Source of the DNA: Thalassococcus arenae
Lineage (GTDB): Bacteria > Pseudomonadota > Alphaproteobacteria > Rhodobacterales > Rhodobacteraceae
Assembly: GCF_019104745.1 (NCBI RefSeq)
Contig: NZ_JAHRWL010000002.1
Coordinates: 1,103,103 to 1,167,102 of the forward strand
Reading direction: 5' to 3'
DNA: 64,000 bases
Shown: positions 45,731 to 55,333 of the stretch, in pieces
Numbering within the stretch: the stretch's first letter is position 1
Layout: each line of letters opens with the position of its first letter
Notes under the pieces: generated by a model
Told to the model about the DNA's origin: nothing
Seen by the model: the letters and a program-made list of their open reading frames with translations, nothing else
Databases searched by the model: none
Translations under genes and position numbers: made by a program

Positions 45731-48700
45731 GCACCCCAAAACTCCAGCGGGCGGCCTCCGGGTTCGCCGACCTGTTCGTTGCACGACCCATTTTCGGGTT
45801 TGTCATCAGCCTATTGATAGTGATCGCGGGGATGGCGGCGATGACCGCCGTCGATGTGCGGGAAATGCCGGATGTCGATCAGCCAGTACTTTCAATCCGA
45901 ACTGAATATGAAGGCGCAACACCTGCAACGGTCGATCAGGAAATCACGCAGGTTCTGGAAGATGCGCTGAGCGCGCTGGAGGGCCTGTCCTACATCGAAG
46001 CCAGCTCAACCAATGGGATGAGCAGCATTACGATCGATCTGTCAGATGATACCGACATCGACGTGGCCGCCAACGAAGCGCGCGAAATCATCTCTGCAAC
46101 AGCGCGTCAGCTTCCAAGCGATCTTGACGACGATCCGACCGTGTCGAAATCTGACATCAACGCGAGTGCCATCATTCGCCTGGCCGTGCTGGGCGATGCA
46201 ACACTGGACGAGTTGACCGCCATCGCGGAGGGTCGGATCTACGATCGACTGTCACTCATTGATGGTATCGCTGAAGTCACGATCCGGGGCGACAGGCCGA
46301 ACGAGTTTCGCGTGACACTCGATGATCGTCTCCTGCTGAGCCGCGGCCTGACTGTCTTCGACGTGACAGAAGCGCTTGCAGACCTGCGCGACGATACGCC
46401 CTTGGGCGCGCTGGAAACCGATAAGCAGACGATTGCCTTGCAGGTCGGAAATGCCGATGTCACCGTCGATAGCATCGGCCAGATCCTGATAAACAACACC
46501 ACGCGGGTCGCAGATGTCGCGCTGGTTCAATTGCTACCCGAAGACACCGATGTGACAACCCGCGTCAACGGGCAGACCGCCATCGGCCTCGATATCACCC
46601 GCCAATCCGAGGGCAACACGCTCGAAATCTCGACGGCCGTGCGCGCCGCCGTGGAAGAGCTGCGCGCGGAGCTGCCAGAGGGTGTCGAGCTTATCATCTC
46701 GACCGATGACGGTGTGTTTATCGAAGGTGCTTTAACCGAGGTCATCAAATCCATCGGTTTGGCCACCGTCATCGTAGTACTCGTGATCTTTGCCTTCCTG
46801 CGCTCCTTGCGTGCAACCTTGATCCCCGCTGTCACAATCCCGGTTGCGTTGGTTGGTACCGTTGCGGCCGTTTGGCTAACGGGGTTTTCGATCAACACGA
46901 TCAGCCTCTTGGCATTGGTTCTCGCGACGGGGATGGTCGTGGACGACTCCATCGTTGTGGTCGAGAACATCGTGCGGAAGCGGAAAGACGGCATGGGGGC
47001 GTTCGCGGCTGCCGCAGCAGGCACCAATGAGGTTTTCTTTGCTGTCATTTCGACCACGGCAACGCTTGCAGCCGTATTCATTCCCATTTCGTTTCTTCCC
47101 GGACAAGCGGGCGGCGTCTTCAGCGAATTCGGCTTCGTCCTTGCCTTCGCGGTGACACTGTCGTCCGTCGCAGCGCTGACGCTGGCACCCGTTCTGGCGG
47201 CTCTCCTGGACCCCGGCAGAGAGACGCAAAAAACTCCGCAGGCCCCGCAGACTCCAAGTCGCCTCGCGCGCGGCTTTGACTGGGTGATGGATCGCGCCAT
47301 TCGTGCACCCCTGCTCGTCGTGGCTATAGCGTTCGGATTTGCGCTGATCGCAGCCGGTGTGGCTGGGACGCTGACCTCGACCATCACGCCGACCGAGGAC
47401 CGCGGCTATTTCCTGATTCAGGCCCGTGGGTCATCCGATACGACCGCCGAATACCTTGATGAGCAAGTGGCACAGATCGAAGACGTTCTCGCGCCGTTTC
47501 AGGAAAGCGGGCAGATCAGTTCGGTTCAAAGCATCATCGGCATCGGCGGCGGCACGACGGCCTTCATCGTCGTGCGTCTGCCGGATTGGTCGGATCGTGA
47601 CTGGTCCCAACAAGAGTTGATGGGACCGATCAACGGGATGCTTTCGGCCGTGCCAGGGGTGCAGGTCTTCGCAATCTCGCCAAACAGCCTCAATATTCGC
47701 GGCGGCGGCAACGGGCTGACCTTTGCGGTAAGTGGGACCAATGTCGATGACATGACCGAAGCCGCCGACGCGCTTGTTTCCGTCATGGCTCGGGACGATG
47801 CCTTTTCCAATCCACAGGTTTCGGGCGACAGCGTGCAGGCACAATATGAGATCACCGTGGATCAGGAGATGGCGGCGGTTTTTGGTCTCAGCGAGGCCGA
47901 TATCACCAGAACGATCAGCGCCCTGACACAAGGCTCGGTACCCGTCAGCGTGTTCCTCGATGACACCGAAACCGACGTACGCGTGGTCCCGGGCGGGCCG
48001 CCCATCAACGATCCAAATGATCTGGAGGGGATTCAACTCCGCATGCCAAGTGGTGAATATGTGCCGCTCTCGTCCGTGGCGACGCTGATCCCGGTGGTCA
48101 GCCAATCCTCGATCGAACGTCAGGGCGGCACACTGGCGGTTTCGATACAGTCCAACCTTGTCAGCGGTGTCGATCTGGGCGAGGCGATGGCTCGTGTCGA
48201 GGCGCTGGCCACCGAAACCCTGCCGGAGGGCATGGGGATTGTGTACACGGGCGAAGCCGCTTCGCTGAGCGATAGCCAGTCGGGCATGTATATGGTGTTC
48301 GGCGTCGCTGCGATTGTCGTATTCCTTGTTCTGGCCGCGCAATTCGAAAGCATCGCAAGTGCTGTCGTCATCATGCTGACCGTGCCCTTCGGCCTTGCCG
48401 CAGCGCTGCTGGCTATTTCGATCACCGGCGGTTCGCTGAACTATTACAGCCAGATCGGATTGGTTTTGCTGATCGGCGTGATGGCCAAGAACGGCATTCT
48501 GATCGTTGAATTTGCCAACCAGCTTCGCGAGGCCGGACAGGATATCGACAGCGCCATTCGCGACGCCCTGCGCCTGCGCATTCGGCCGGTGATGATGACG
48601 ATGGTGTCCACCGTCTTCGGCGGCCTGCCCCTTGTCCTGTCGTCGGGCGCCGGTGCCGAGGCGCGCGTTGCGGTCGGTTGGGTCATCGTCGGCGGACTGG

Positions 48701-48831
48701 GCTTTGCCACCGTCTTCACCCTGTTCCTCACGCCGGTGTTTTACCGCTGGATAAGCGTCTGGGGCGCAGAGCCCGGCGTGTCTGCCCGCCGTTTGCAGCA
48801 GGAACGCGACATGCTGACGGCGGCGGAATAG
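45727..48831 (+). CDS. RND multidrug-type efflux pump
   Basis: A 1034-residue AcrB-family proton-driven pump with twelve membrane helices and two large periplasmic loops. The proton-relay Asp pair is visible in TGMVVDDSIVVVENIVR (about 407-420). FARPIFGFVISLLIVIAG-type N-terminus (VARPIFGFVI), GATPATVDQEI and the final GLGFATVFTLFLTPVFY are family blocks. Substrates are unknown; the neighbouring GST and catabolic genes hint at toxic organic compounds but do not prove it. Confidence 0.94.
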   Translation: MSTPKLQRAASGFADLFVARPIFGFVISLLIVIAGMAAMTAVDVREMPDVDQPVLSIRTEYEGATPATVDQEITQVLEDALSALEGLSYIEASSTNGMSSITIDLSDDTDIDVAANEAREIISATARQLPSDLDDDPTVSKSDINASAIIRLAVLGDATLDELTAIAEGRIYDRLSLIDGIAEVTIRGDRPNEFRVTLDDRLLLSRGLTVFDVTEALADLRDDTPLGALETDKQTIALQVGNADVTVDSIGQILINNTTRVADVALVQLLPEDTDVTTRVNGQTAIGLDITRQSEGNTLEISTAVRAAVEELRAELPEGVELIISTDDGVFIEGALTEVIKSIGLATVIVVLVIFAFLRSLRATLIPAVTIPVALVGTVAAVWLTGFSINTISLLALVLATGMVVDDSIVVVENIVRKRKDGMGAFAAAAAGTNEVFFAVISTTATLAAVFIPISFLPGQAGGVFSEFGFVLAFAVTLSSVAALTLAPVLAALLDPGRETQKTPQAPQTPSRLARGFDWVMDRAIRAPLLVVAIAFGFALIAAGVAGTLTSTITPTEDRGYFLIQARGSSDTTAEYLDEQVAQIEDVLAPFQESGQISSVQSIIGIGGGTTAFIVVRLPDWSDRDWSQQELMGPINGMLSAVPGVQVFAISPNSLNIRGGGNGLTFAVSGTNVDDMTEAADALVSVMARDDAFSNPQVSGDSVQAQYEITVDQEMAAVFGLSEADITRTISALTQGSVPVSVFLDDTETDVRVVPGGPPINDPNDLEGIQLRMPSGEYVPLSSVATLIPVVSQSSIERQGGTLAVSIQSNLVSGVDLGEAMARVEALATETLPEGMGIVYTGEAASLSDSQSGMYMVFGVAAIVVFLVLAAQFESIASAVVIMLTVPFGLAAALLAISITGGSLNYYSQIGLVLLIGVMAKNGILIVEFANQLREAGQDIDSAIRDALRLRIRPVMMTMVSTVFGGLPLVLSSGAGAEARVAVGWVIVGGLGFATVFTLFLTPVFYRWISVWGAEPGVSARRLQQERDMLTAAE

Positions 48832-48846
48832 GTTTGAAATACAATC

Positions 48847-48875
48847 ATGGCACGGCCGCCGGACGGCCGCGCCAT
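48847..48875. terminator. Hairpin between convergent RND and GST genes
   Basis: ATGGCACGGCCG and CGGCCGCGCCAT pair over 12 positions with one mismatch and a 5-base loop. The hairpin lies just after the pump stop and just beyond the end of the GST frame, so it can serve both strands. No strong T-run follows on either side. Confidence 0.5.
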
Positions 48876-48888
48876 AAAAGAGTAGGGC

Positions 48889-49701
48889 CTAGTCGGCCAA
48901 TCCGGCAAATGACCGGATGTCTGTGCCCTCGGCCTGTCGCTTGGCTGTGTAATCGCCGAACATCACGATAGCACCCGGGTCTTCCCATTCGGCCAGACCT
49001 TTGCGGTAGCTCGGCCGCAGCCGCATCCGCCCATACCATTGTGCAAGATGCGGCGTGTGCTCGAACGGTCAGCCCATCAGATCGAACCGGTGCGCGTTTG
49101 GCATCCATGCCACGTCTTCCAATGACATCCGGTCGCCCGCCAGAAAGGCACGCCCGTCACTTAGCCGCGCATCAAGAAAGTCGAAATCATCGCGGGTGCG
49201 AATAACGGCCTGTTCAATGCGGTCACGGTCAAATCCCGCTGCGAAATCGCGGTAGAACGCGGTCAGCCAGTCGTTCTTGTGGTTTTGCTGAAAAGCCTGC
49301 GCTACCTCGTCCGATTTCGCAGGCGCGCCGCGAAACAGAAACTCAAAGGTCAACAGCTTCAGATCCAGTTGAGCCTTGTCCGACCGTGCAAGCACCTCGG
49401 GTGAGGCCCCTATCATCAACGGGCTATCCTGACCCGCGACATGTTGAATGATATCGATGCTTTCAATAATCAGGCGCCCGTCATCCACAAGTGCCGGAAC
49501 GACGCCCTTGGGGTGAATTGCCTGATAGGCTGCGGAGGCGTGTTCACCGCGTTCAAGATCGACCGGATGACTTTCATATGTCTTGCCCATTTCGGCCAGA
49601 ACTATGCGCACCCGCTGCGAACAGCTCGACATTGGAGCGTGCCACAGGTGCAGGCCCTTCAGGGTTTTCAGGCTTTGATCTTGTGGTTCAATCTCGGGCA
49701 T
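48889..49701 (-). pseudogene. Glutathione S-transferase family gene interrupted by in-frame TGA
   Basis: Residues 1-210 form a GST with thioredoxin-like N-domain (LWHAPMSSCSQRVRIVLAEMG, KGVVPALVDDG, IESIDIIQHV) and part of the helical domain ending RFDLMG. A TGA at 49069-49071 stops it. The same frame continues after the TGA with PFEHTPHLAQWYGRMRLRPS and on to a TAG at 48889, a normal GST C-terminus. The stop most likely replaced a TGG Trp codon (family MGWPF). The 210-residue product lacks about 60 residues and is probably inactive. It is the last gene of the catabolic operon. Confidence 0.85.
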
Positions 49702-49710
49702 TGCCGATCC

Positions 49711-50646
49711 TTAAAAGGCGACCTTATCGCCTCCCTTGAGGTCCAGGATTTCGCGGGCTTCGTCAGGTGTGGCAACCTCGCAGCCCAGATCCTCGACGAT
49801 ACGGCGGATTTTGGCGACCTGCTGGGCGTTGCTGTCGGCCAGCTTGCCACGGCTGATGAATAGGCTGTCCTCCAGTCCGACACGAACGTTGCCGCCCATC
49901 TGGCTGGCGGTGGTCGCAAGGTTCATCTGCGATCCACCCGCCCCCAGAACGGACCAGCGGTAATCATCGCCGAACAGCCGATCTGCGGTGCGTTTCATGA
50001 ACACCAGATTATCAACCTCCGGCCCGATGCCACCCAAAATACCAAAGATGAACTGGATGAAGATCGGTGCCTTGAACAGCCCGATATCCATGCAGAATTT
50101 CAGGTTATAGAGGTGGCCAACGTCATAGCACTCATGCTCGAACTTGATGTCATGGGGGGCCAACGTCTCGGCCGCTTCCTTGATGTCACGGAAGGTATTG
50201 CGGAAGATGTTTCCGTCGGAATTGGCGACGTAATCCTTCTCCCAGTCGAATTTCCAGTCGTCGTCGCTGTAGCGGTTGGCGAGTGGATGGAAAGAAAAGT
50301 TCATCGAGCCCATATTCATCGAACACATCTCTGGGCTGAAAGTCTTGGCCGGAGTGATCCGATCCTGGATCGACAGCGACAGAGAGCCGCCGGTGGAGAT
50401 GTTCACCACCGCATCCGTCGCCTGCTTGATCCGTGGCAGGAAGGGCTGGAAATCCTTCACATCAACCGAGGGCGCACCGGTTTCGTTGTCGCGGGCATGC
50501 AAGTGCAAGATCGACGCGCCAGCCTCGGCCGCCTCCATCGCCTGTTGGGCGATGTCGTCATACGTATAGGGCAGCGCGTCCGACATGGTGGGCGTGTGGA
50601 TCGCGCCCGTTATGGCGCAGGTGATGATTGTCTTCTGGCGAGCCAT
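49711..50646 (-). CDS. Beta-keto acid cleavage enzyme (BKACE, DUF849)
   Basis: A 311-residue Zn-dependent TIM-barrel enzyme that condenses a beta-keto acid with acetyl-CoA to give acetoacetate and a new CoA ester. IITCAITGAIHTPTMSDALP opens the barrel, ASILHLHARDNETG carries the HxH zinc ligands (about 43-48), and NISTGGSLSLS is the substrate loop. Known members act in lysine fermentation and carnitine breakdown. The substrate here is unknown; pairing with a 3-hydroxyacyl-CoA-type dehydrogenase suggests a 3-keto acid made by that enzyme. It begins after livM and precedes the GST by 9 bases. Confidence 0.92.
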   Translation of the reverse strand: MARQKTIITCAITGAIHTPTMSDALPYTYDDIAQQAMEAAEAGASILHLHARDNETGAPSVDVKDFQPFLPRIKQATDAVVNISTGGSLSLSIQDRITPAKTFSPEMCSMNMGSMNFSFHPLANRYSDDDWKFDWEKDYVANSDGNIFRNTFRDIKEAAETLAPHDIKFEHECYDVGHLYNLKFCMDIGLFKAPIFIQFIFGILGGIGPEVDNLVFMKRTADRLFGDDYRWSVLGAGGSQMNLATTASQMGGNVRVGLEDSLFISRGKLADSNAQQVAKIRRIVEDLGCEVATPDEAREILDLKGGDKVAF

Positions 50647-50656
50647 TATGGCCTCC

Positions 50657-51673
50657 TTAGCTGTCTTTGTGTCGCTCGACGCGGTAGCCGAGCGGGAAGA
50701 GTTGCAAGTTGAAACGCTGGCTGATGAAACCCCAGACCCCTTGCGGTGCTTTGAGCATCACCACGATGGCCACGAGGCCGAGGACCATGAGGTAAATGGT
50801 GCCGAGGTCCGCGAGGGTTTCGCGCAGCAGGAAGAAGATTAGCGTGCCGATGATCGGGCCTTCGATTGTCCCGATGCCGCCGATGACCACGATGAAGATC
50901 ACAAAAGCGGTCCAGTCATTGACGCTGAACGCGGCATCGGGGGAAATCCGCAGCTTTTGCAGGAAGATAAGCGCGCCGATGACGGCTGTGAGACCAGAGG
51001 TCACGACATAGACGACGAACTTCGTTCGCCAAATGTCGATGCCCAGAGACGCGGACGCCAGTTCATTGTCACGGATCGCTGTTAACGCCAGCCCCTTGCG
51101 TGAGCGCAACATCAGGTAGACAGTGGTAACGACAAACAGCGCCGCGCCCAAGGCCAGCCAATAAGCAAGCGCCTCGCGCTCGGATCGGCCATCCGCCATT
51201 GAACGCACGATGTCTGTTGGCAAAGAGGTGCCAGAGCCGCCGCCCAGAGCGGAAACCTGTGCAAACGACAGCCGGAAAACCTCTGCCATGACCCAGGTGC
51301 CAATGGCGAAGTAAGCGCCCCGCAGCCGGAAGATCAACGCGGCAACAGGGATCGAGATCAGCGCGCCCAGAACACCCGCCAGCGCGATGGCGACCAGCGG
51401 CGGCAGACCCGCAAAGATGGTCAGCGCAAACAGCATGTAGCCGCCAAAGCCGACATAGGCCTGTTGCCCGACCGAGACCAAACCAGCGTAGCCCGCCAGC
51501 AGGTTCCATAATGAGGCCAAGGCGAGGTAGAGGAATATCTCGCCCATCAGCCGCAAATCGGCACGGCCCGCCCAATATGGCGCGGCGATCAGAATGACCA
51601 CGATCAACGCAGCCAGAATAGCGGCCACTTTCGCGGCGTTTGATGTGCGGCTTATCCGGATATCGGTTTTCAT
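50657..51673 (-). CDS. livM: LivM-type branched-chain/organic-acid ABC permease
   Basis: A 338-residue permease with about ten membrane helices. LYLALASLWNLLAGYAGLVSVGQQAYVGFGGY, RLRGAYFAIGTWVMAEVFRL and AIRDNELASASLGI are LivM motifs. It pairs with the LivH-type permease (4-base overlap). The start at 51673 was preferred over an upstream frame that runs into livH. Export of the name livM does not imply leucine as substrate. Confidence 0.92.
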   Translation of the reverse strand: MKTDIRISRTSNAAKVAAILAALIVVILIAAPYWAGRADLRLMGEIFLYLALASLWNLLAGYAGLVSVGQQAYVGFGGYMLFALTIFAGLPPLVAIALAGVLGALISIPVAALIFRLRGAYFAIGTWVMAEVFRLSFAQVSALGGGSGTSLPTDIVRSMADGRSEREALAYWLALGAALFVVTTVYLMLRSRKGLALTAIRDNELASASLGIDIWRTKFVVYVVTSGLTAVIGALIFLQKLRISPDAAFSVNDWTAFVIFIVVIGGIGTIEGPIIGTLIFFLLRETLADLGTIYLMVLGLVAIVVMLKAPQGVWGFISQRFNLQLFPLGYRVERHKDS

Positions 51674-52533
51674 CCGCTGATCCTCGGGAAAAGGCCGTTG
51701 GGACGTACGGCAAGAATGACGAGAAAGGCGATATGGCCGGCCAAGAGTTGCCAACCGGGATTGATCGTTGCGCCCACGGTCTGGGCGACGCCTAGGATGA
51801 CACCGCCAACCAAAGTGCCCCAGAGGTTGCCTAAGCCACCGATGATCACGGCCTCGAAGCCAAAGATCAGCCGCCCGCCGCCCACTGAGGGATCAAAGCT
51901 AGTGCGGATGCCCAAGAGAATGCCCGCCACAGCTGTTACCGCCAGCGAAAGTGCCATGGCCATTCCAAACACATGCCGCTTGTTAAGCCCCATGAGCTGC
52001 GCGATGTCCTGATTATCCGAAGTGGCGCGAAACGCGCGACCCAAAGGCGTTCGATAGAAAACCCACTGCAACCCCGCGATCACCGCAACAGCAATGGCGA
52101 AGGTCAGGAGCGGTAGCACGCCGAGCGAAAGTGGGCCGAGCGCGACCGAGGCGGTCTCCAAGGCACCTGCGTCCATCTTCTGCGGGTCAGCTGAATAGCC
52201 TTCGAGAAGAGCATTCTGGATGATCACCGACAGCCCGAAGGTCACCAGCAACGGCGGCAGGATATCATCGCCAAGGGTGTGGTTCAGAACCCCGCGTTGC
52301 AAACAGTACCCGATCCCCGCCATTGCCGGTACCACCACGATCAGCGCCACCACCGGATGCACCCCCAGAACCACGGTCGTGGTCAACCCGAGGTAGGCAG
52401 CAAGCACGATCAGATCACCATGCGCGATATTGACCAGCCGCATGACACCAAAAATCAGCGACAACCCCGCCGCGAAAAGCGCGTAAAGCCCGCCCAGCAA
52501 AGTGCCCTGAACAACCGCATTCAAAAAATCCAT
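51670..52533 (-). CDS. livH: LivH-type ABC permease
   Basis: A 287-residue permease with about eight membrane helices. GGLYALFAAGLSLIFGVMRLVNIAHGDLIVLAAY and RAFRATSDNQDIAQLMGLN are diagnostic. With LivM it forms the inner-membrane channel. It follows livF by 1 base and overlaps livM by 4 bases. Confidence 0.93.
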   Translation of the reverse strand: MDFLNAVVQGTLLGGLYALFAAGLSLIFGVMRLVNIAHGDLIVLAAYLGLTTTVVLGVHPVVALIVVVPAMAGIGYCLQRGVLNHTLGDDILPPLLVTFGLSVIIQNALLEGYSADPQKMDAGALETASVALGPLSLGVLPLLTFAIAVAVIAGLQWVFYRTPLGRAFRATSDNQDIAQLMGLNKRHVFGMAMALSLAVTAVAGILLGIRTSFDPSVGGGRLIFGFEAVIIGGLGNLWGTLVGGVILGVAQTVGATINPGWQLLAGHIAFLVILAVRPNGLFPRISG

Positions 52534-52534
52534 G

Positions 52535-53242
52535 TCATTCCACTCCGAAATAGGCGCGCGCGATGTCCTCGCGCGATACGGCGTCAGACTTGCCTTCCAG
52601 GGAAACGCGGCCCTCTTGCAGGCAGTAGACGCGGGAAGAGACTTCCAGTGCTTTGGTGATGTCCTGCTCGACGATCACCGCACTCATGCCGCCGCCCACG
52701 ATACCGGGTAGCGCCTTGTAGATGTCGCGGATGATCACCGGCGCGAGGCCAAGGCTGATTTCGTCGAACATGATGAGATCGGGGTTGGCCATGAGCGCTC
52801 GGCCAATTGCGACCATCTGTTGTTGGCCACCGGACAGAGAGGTCGATGCCTGCGCCTTTCGCTCCTCGAGGATCGGGAACAGATCAAAGACCTTTTGCAG
52901 GTTCCACGGGCCTTTTCGGTTGACCCGCCCGCCGATCATCAGGTTCTCCTCGACCGAAAGCGACGGGAAGAGTTGGCGGCCTTCGGGCACCATCGCAAGG
53001 CCCATCTGCGCGATCACGTCCGGGCGTTCGGCCCCGATGGATGCGCCCCGAAACTGCACCTGATCGGCCTTGTTGCCGATCAGCCCCGAGATAGAGCGCA
53101 AAAGCGTCGTTTTGCCTGCGCCATTGGCGCCGATGATCGCCAGAACCTCGCCTTCAGAGACGGTGAGATCAACGCCGAAAAGCGCCTGGAAGTCGCCATA
53201 GAAAGCATCTAGCCCGGCAAGCGTTAGGATCGGTTCAGACAT
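52535..53242 (-). CDS. livF: LivF-type ABC ATPase
   Basis: A 235-residue ATPase. Walker A GANGAGKTTLL, FPSLSVEENL, signature SLSGGQQQM, Walker B DLIMFDEISLGLAP and VIVEQDITKALEVSSRVYCLQEGR are all present. Start MSEPILTLAG at 53242 overlaps the livG end by 8 bases. Confidence 0.94.
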   Translation of the reverse strand: MSEPILTLAGLDAFYGDFQALFGVDLTVSEGEVLAIIGANGAGKTTLLRSISGLIGNKADQVQFRGASIGAERPDVIAQMGLAMVPEGRQLFPSLSVEENLMIGGRVNRKGPWNLQKVFDLFPILEERKAQASTSLSGGQQQMVAIGRALMANPDLIMFDEISLGLAPVIIRDIYKALPGIVGGGMSAVIVEQDITKALEVSSRVYCLQEGRVSLEGKSDAVSREDIARAYFGVE

Positions 53243-53963
53243 CGGCTTCAATCCCCAGATAGATTGCTTGCACCTCGGGGCTGTCCATGATGGCCTTCGG
53301 TTCGCCTTCAGCGATCTTCCTGCCGAAATCGATCACGATCAGGCGTTCAACCACTGCCATCAGCGCATGCACCACATGTTCGATCCAGATGATCGAAACA
53401 CCGCTGGCGTGGATCGACTTGATCGTGGCGATGAGCGAGGTGCATTCCGCCTCGGTCAGCCCGCCTGCGATCTCGTCAAGCAACAGCAGACGCGGCTTTG
53501 CGCAGAGCGCGCGGGTCAGTTCCAGCCGCTTGCGGTTCAGCAGGGTCAACCCGCCGGCGCGGTCGTTGGCCTTATCCAGCAATTCGGTCTGTTCCAGAAC
53601 GTCAATGCACAACCGCTCCGCCTCATGGCCTCGCAATCCGGCCGATTGCGTAGCTGCCACCATAGCGTTCTCGAAAACCGTCATATGGGTAAAGGGTTGC
53701 GGCACTTGAAAGCTGCGCGCGATCCCAGAACGGGATCTGTGCGCCGCGCTGCGAGAGGTGATGTCCTCACCCGCAAAAGTAATATGCCCTGAATTTGGTT
53801 GCAGGGTGCCGGTGATCAGGTTGAACATGGAAGTCTTGCCTGCACCGTTCGGGCCCAGCACCCCGAGTGCCTCGCCTTCCTTCAGCGTGTAGCTGAGGCT
53901 GTCGGCAACGGTGACTGCACCGAACGCTTTCGACAAGCCATCAAGTTGCAGGATCTGCGTCAT
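53235..53963 (-). CDS. livG: LivG-type ABC ATPase
   Basis: A 242-residue ATPase. Walker A GPNGAGKTSMF, the LivG-specific RSGIARSFQVPQPFTHMTVFENAMVA, LLLLDEIAGGLTEAE and the C-terminal MAVVERLIVIDFGRKIAEGEP are present. The signature region reads LLNRKRLELTRAL, as in other LivG proteins. The start at 53963 follows the intercistronic hairpin after the binding-protein gene. Confidence 0.93.
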   Translation of the reverse strand: MTQILQLDGLSKAFGAVTVADSLSYTLKEGEALGVLGPNGAGKTSMFNLITGTLQPNSGHITFAGEDITSRSAAHRSRSGIARSFQVPQPFTHMTVFENAMVAATQSAGLRGHEAERLCIDVLEQTELLDKANDRAGGLTLLNRKRLELTRALCAKPRLLLLDEIAGGLTEAECTSLIATIKSIHASGVSIIWIEHVVHALMAVVERLIVIDFGRKIAEGEPKAIMDSPEVQAIYLGIEADV

Positions 53964-53987
53964 TTCGATCTCCGGGGTGAATGGCGT

Positions 53988-54013
53988 CGGGCGGCAGCCT
54001 GCGCCGCCGCCCG
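53988..54013 (-). other. Intercistronic hairpin after the binding-protein gene
   Basis: CGGGCGGC and GCCGCCCG form a perfect 8-bp stem with a 10-base loop in the gap between the substrate-binding-protein gene and livG. There is no T-run. Such hairpins commonly stabilise the binding-protein message relative to the permease genes. Confidence 0.45.
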
Positions 54014-54019
54014 CATGGA

Positions 54020-55294
54020 TCAGAGCAGCCTCAGCTCGCCCGTCGTCGCGATTTCGGGCGCGTGAGAGTTGGCGACGATCTTGAGATCGAAGGCATCCCC
54101 CTCTTTCTGCCATTGGCCTGCGACGAGCGGCGTCTTGGTGACGTTGTTGATCGGACCATTGGACCAATCGACGGGCCCAACGATGGTGTCGAGTTTGGTT
54201 TCAGGAATTGCGGCGGCGATGGACTCATAGTCCTCCAGATCCGCGGCCCGTTTGACCACGTCGGCCACCACTTCGAACAGCGCGTGCTTGAAGCCGATGG
54301 GCTGTGTCCACGGGCGGCCGGAAGCGGCCGTATACCCGTCCGCCAGTTCTTTCGAGCTGGCGCCGGTCAGGGACGAGTTGAACGGGTGATTGGGCGACCA
54401 CCACACCTCGGACGACAGGCCATCGCCCCGATCGCCCAAGGACTCGATCACCGACGGGAACAGCAATGCCTTTCCGATAGTCACGATCTTGGGGTTGAAG
54501 CCCTGCTGTGCCGCCTGCGCCCAGAATGTCGCAAAGTCGGGCGCAATCATATTGCCTGTGACAATCTCCGCGCCGACCTCTTTGAACGCGTTGATATAGT
54601 TGGAAAAGTCATCGTTCAGCGGCTGGTAACGGCCGGGGTCAGTCAGATCGTAACCGGCAGCCGCGAGTGGTTTGGGCAAGCCCAGTTCGGCGTCACCCCA
54701 GGCGTTGCCGTCTGCGTCGTTGGGGAACAAGCCGCCAACCACTTTCGCCACGCCCGAGCTATCCCACATATCAAGGAAGGCCGCGATCACGTCCTCAAGG
54801 CCCCAGAAAAAGTGGTAGGTATAGTCAAACCCCTGCCCCGGCACACCGTTGCGGCCAAAGAAGTAAGGCTGCCAAGGGCAATCAGTGGTGATGCAGGGCA
54901 CTTCGTTGATCTCGGCCTGATCTGATACGGGGTTCACGGTGTCGGGGGTCGACGCCGCGACGATGATATCCACCTCGTCACCAAGGATTAGATCGGCAGC
55001 GACCTCGGCCGCCCGGTTCGGATTTGACTGGCTGTCCTTCGAGATGATCTCGATGTTCCATGTCTTACCATTGTTTTCGATGCCAGTGCTGAAATGGTCC
55101 TGAATGGCGCCCAGCACGTAATCATCGGCCTCAGCAAATCCGGCCAGAGGGCCGGTGCGTGGGCTGACATGGCCGACCCGCAATGTTGGGGTCTGCGCAT
55201 AGGCGCGGGTGCTGTGCAGGATCGCGGGTGCCGCCAAGAGCGCTGTGCCACCGGCCAGAAATCCACGGCGTGATGATGTCTTGAGTTTGGTCAT
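54020..55294 (-). CDS. Substrate-binding protein of the Liv-type importer
   Basis: A 424-residue periplasmic type I binding protein. The N-terminus KTSSRRGFLAGGTALLAAPA is a twin-arginine signal, so it is exported folded. VGHVSPRTGPLAGFAEADDYV and the pairing with LivFGHM fit the family. It binds the unknown substrate of the operon. A strong GGGAGG lies 5 bases before the ATG at 55294, suggesting high expression. Confidence 0.9.
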   Translation of the reverse strand: MTKLKTSSRRGFLAGGTALLAAPAILHSTRAYAQTPTLRVGHVSPRTGPLAGFAEADDYVLGAIQDHFSTGIENNGKTWNIEIISKDSQSNPNRAAEVAADLILGDEVDIIVAASTPDTVNPVSDQAEINEVPCITTDCPWQPYFFGRNGVPGQGFDYTYHFFWGLEDVIAAFLDMWDSSGVAKVVGGLFPNDADGNAWGDAELGLPKPLAAAGYDLTDPGRYQPLNDDFSNYINAFKEVGAEIVTGNMIAPDFATFWAQAAQQGFNPKIVTIGKALLFPSVIESLGDRGDGLSSEVWWSPNHPFNSSLTGASSKELADGYTAASGRPWTQPIGFKHALFEVVADVVKRAADLEDYESIAAAIPETKLDTIVGPVDWSNGPINNVTKTPLVAGQWQKEGDAFDLKIVANSHAPEIATTGELRLL

Positions 55295-55333
55295 TTTTCC
55301 TCCCTTTCGCCGGTCTCCGTCCGGCATTTTGGT

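Noticed and set aside
49069..49071. Selenocysteine reading of the TGA in the GST gene
   Set aside because: The family position is Trp, no SECIS-like hairpin follows at the right place, and GSTs of this type do not use selenocysteine.
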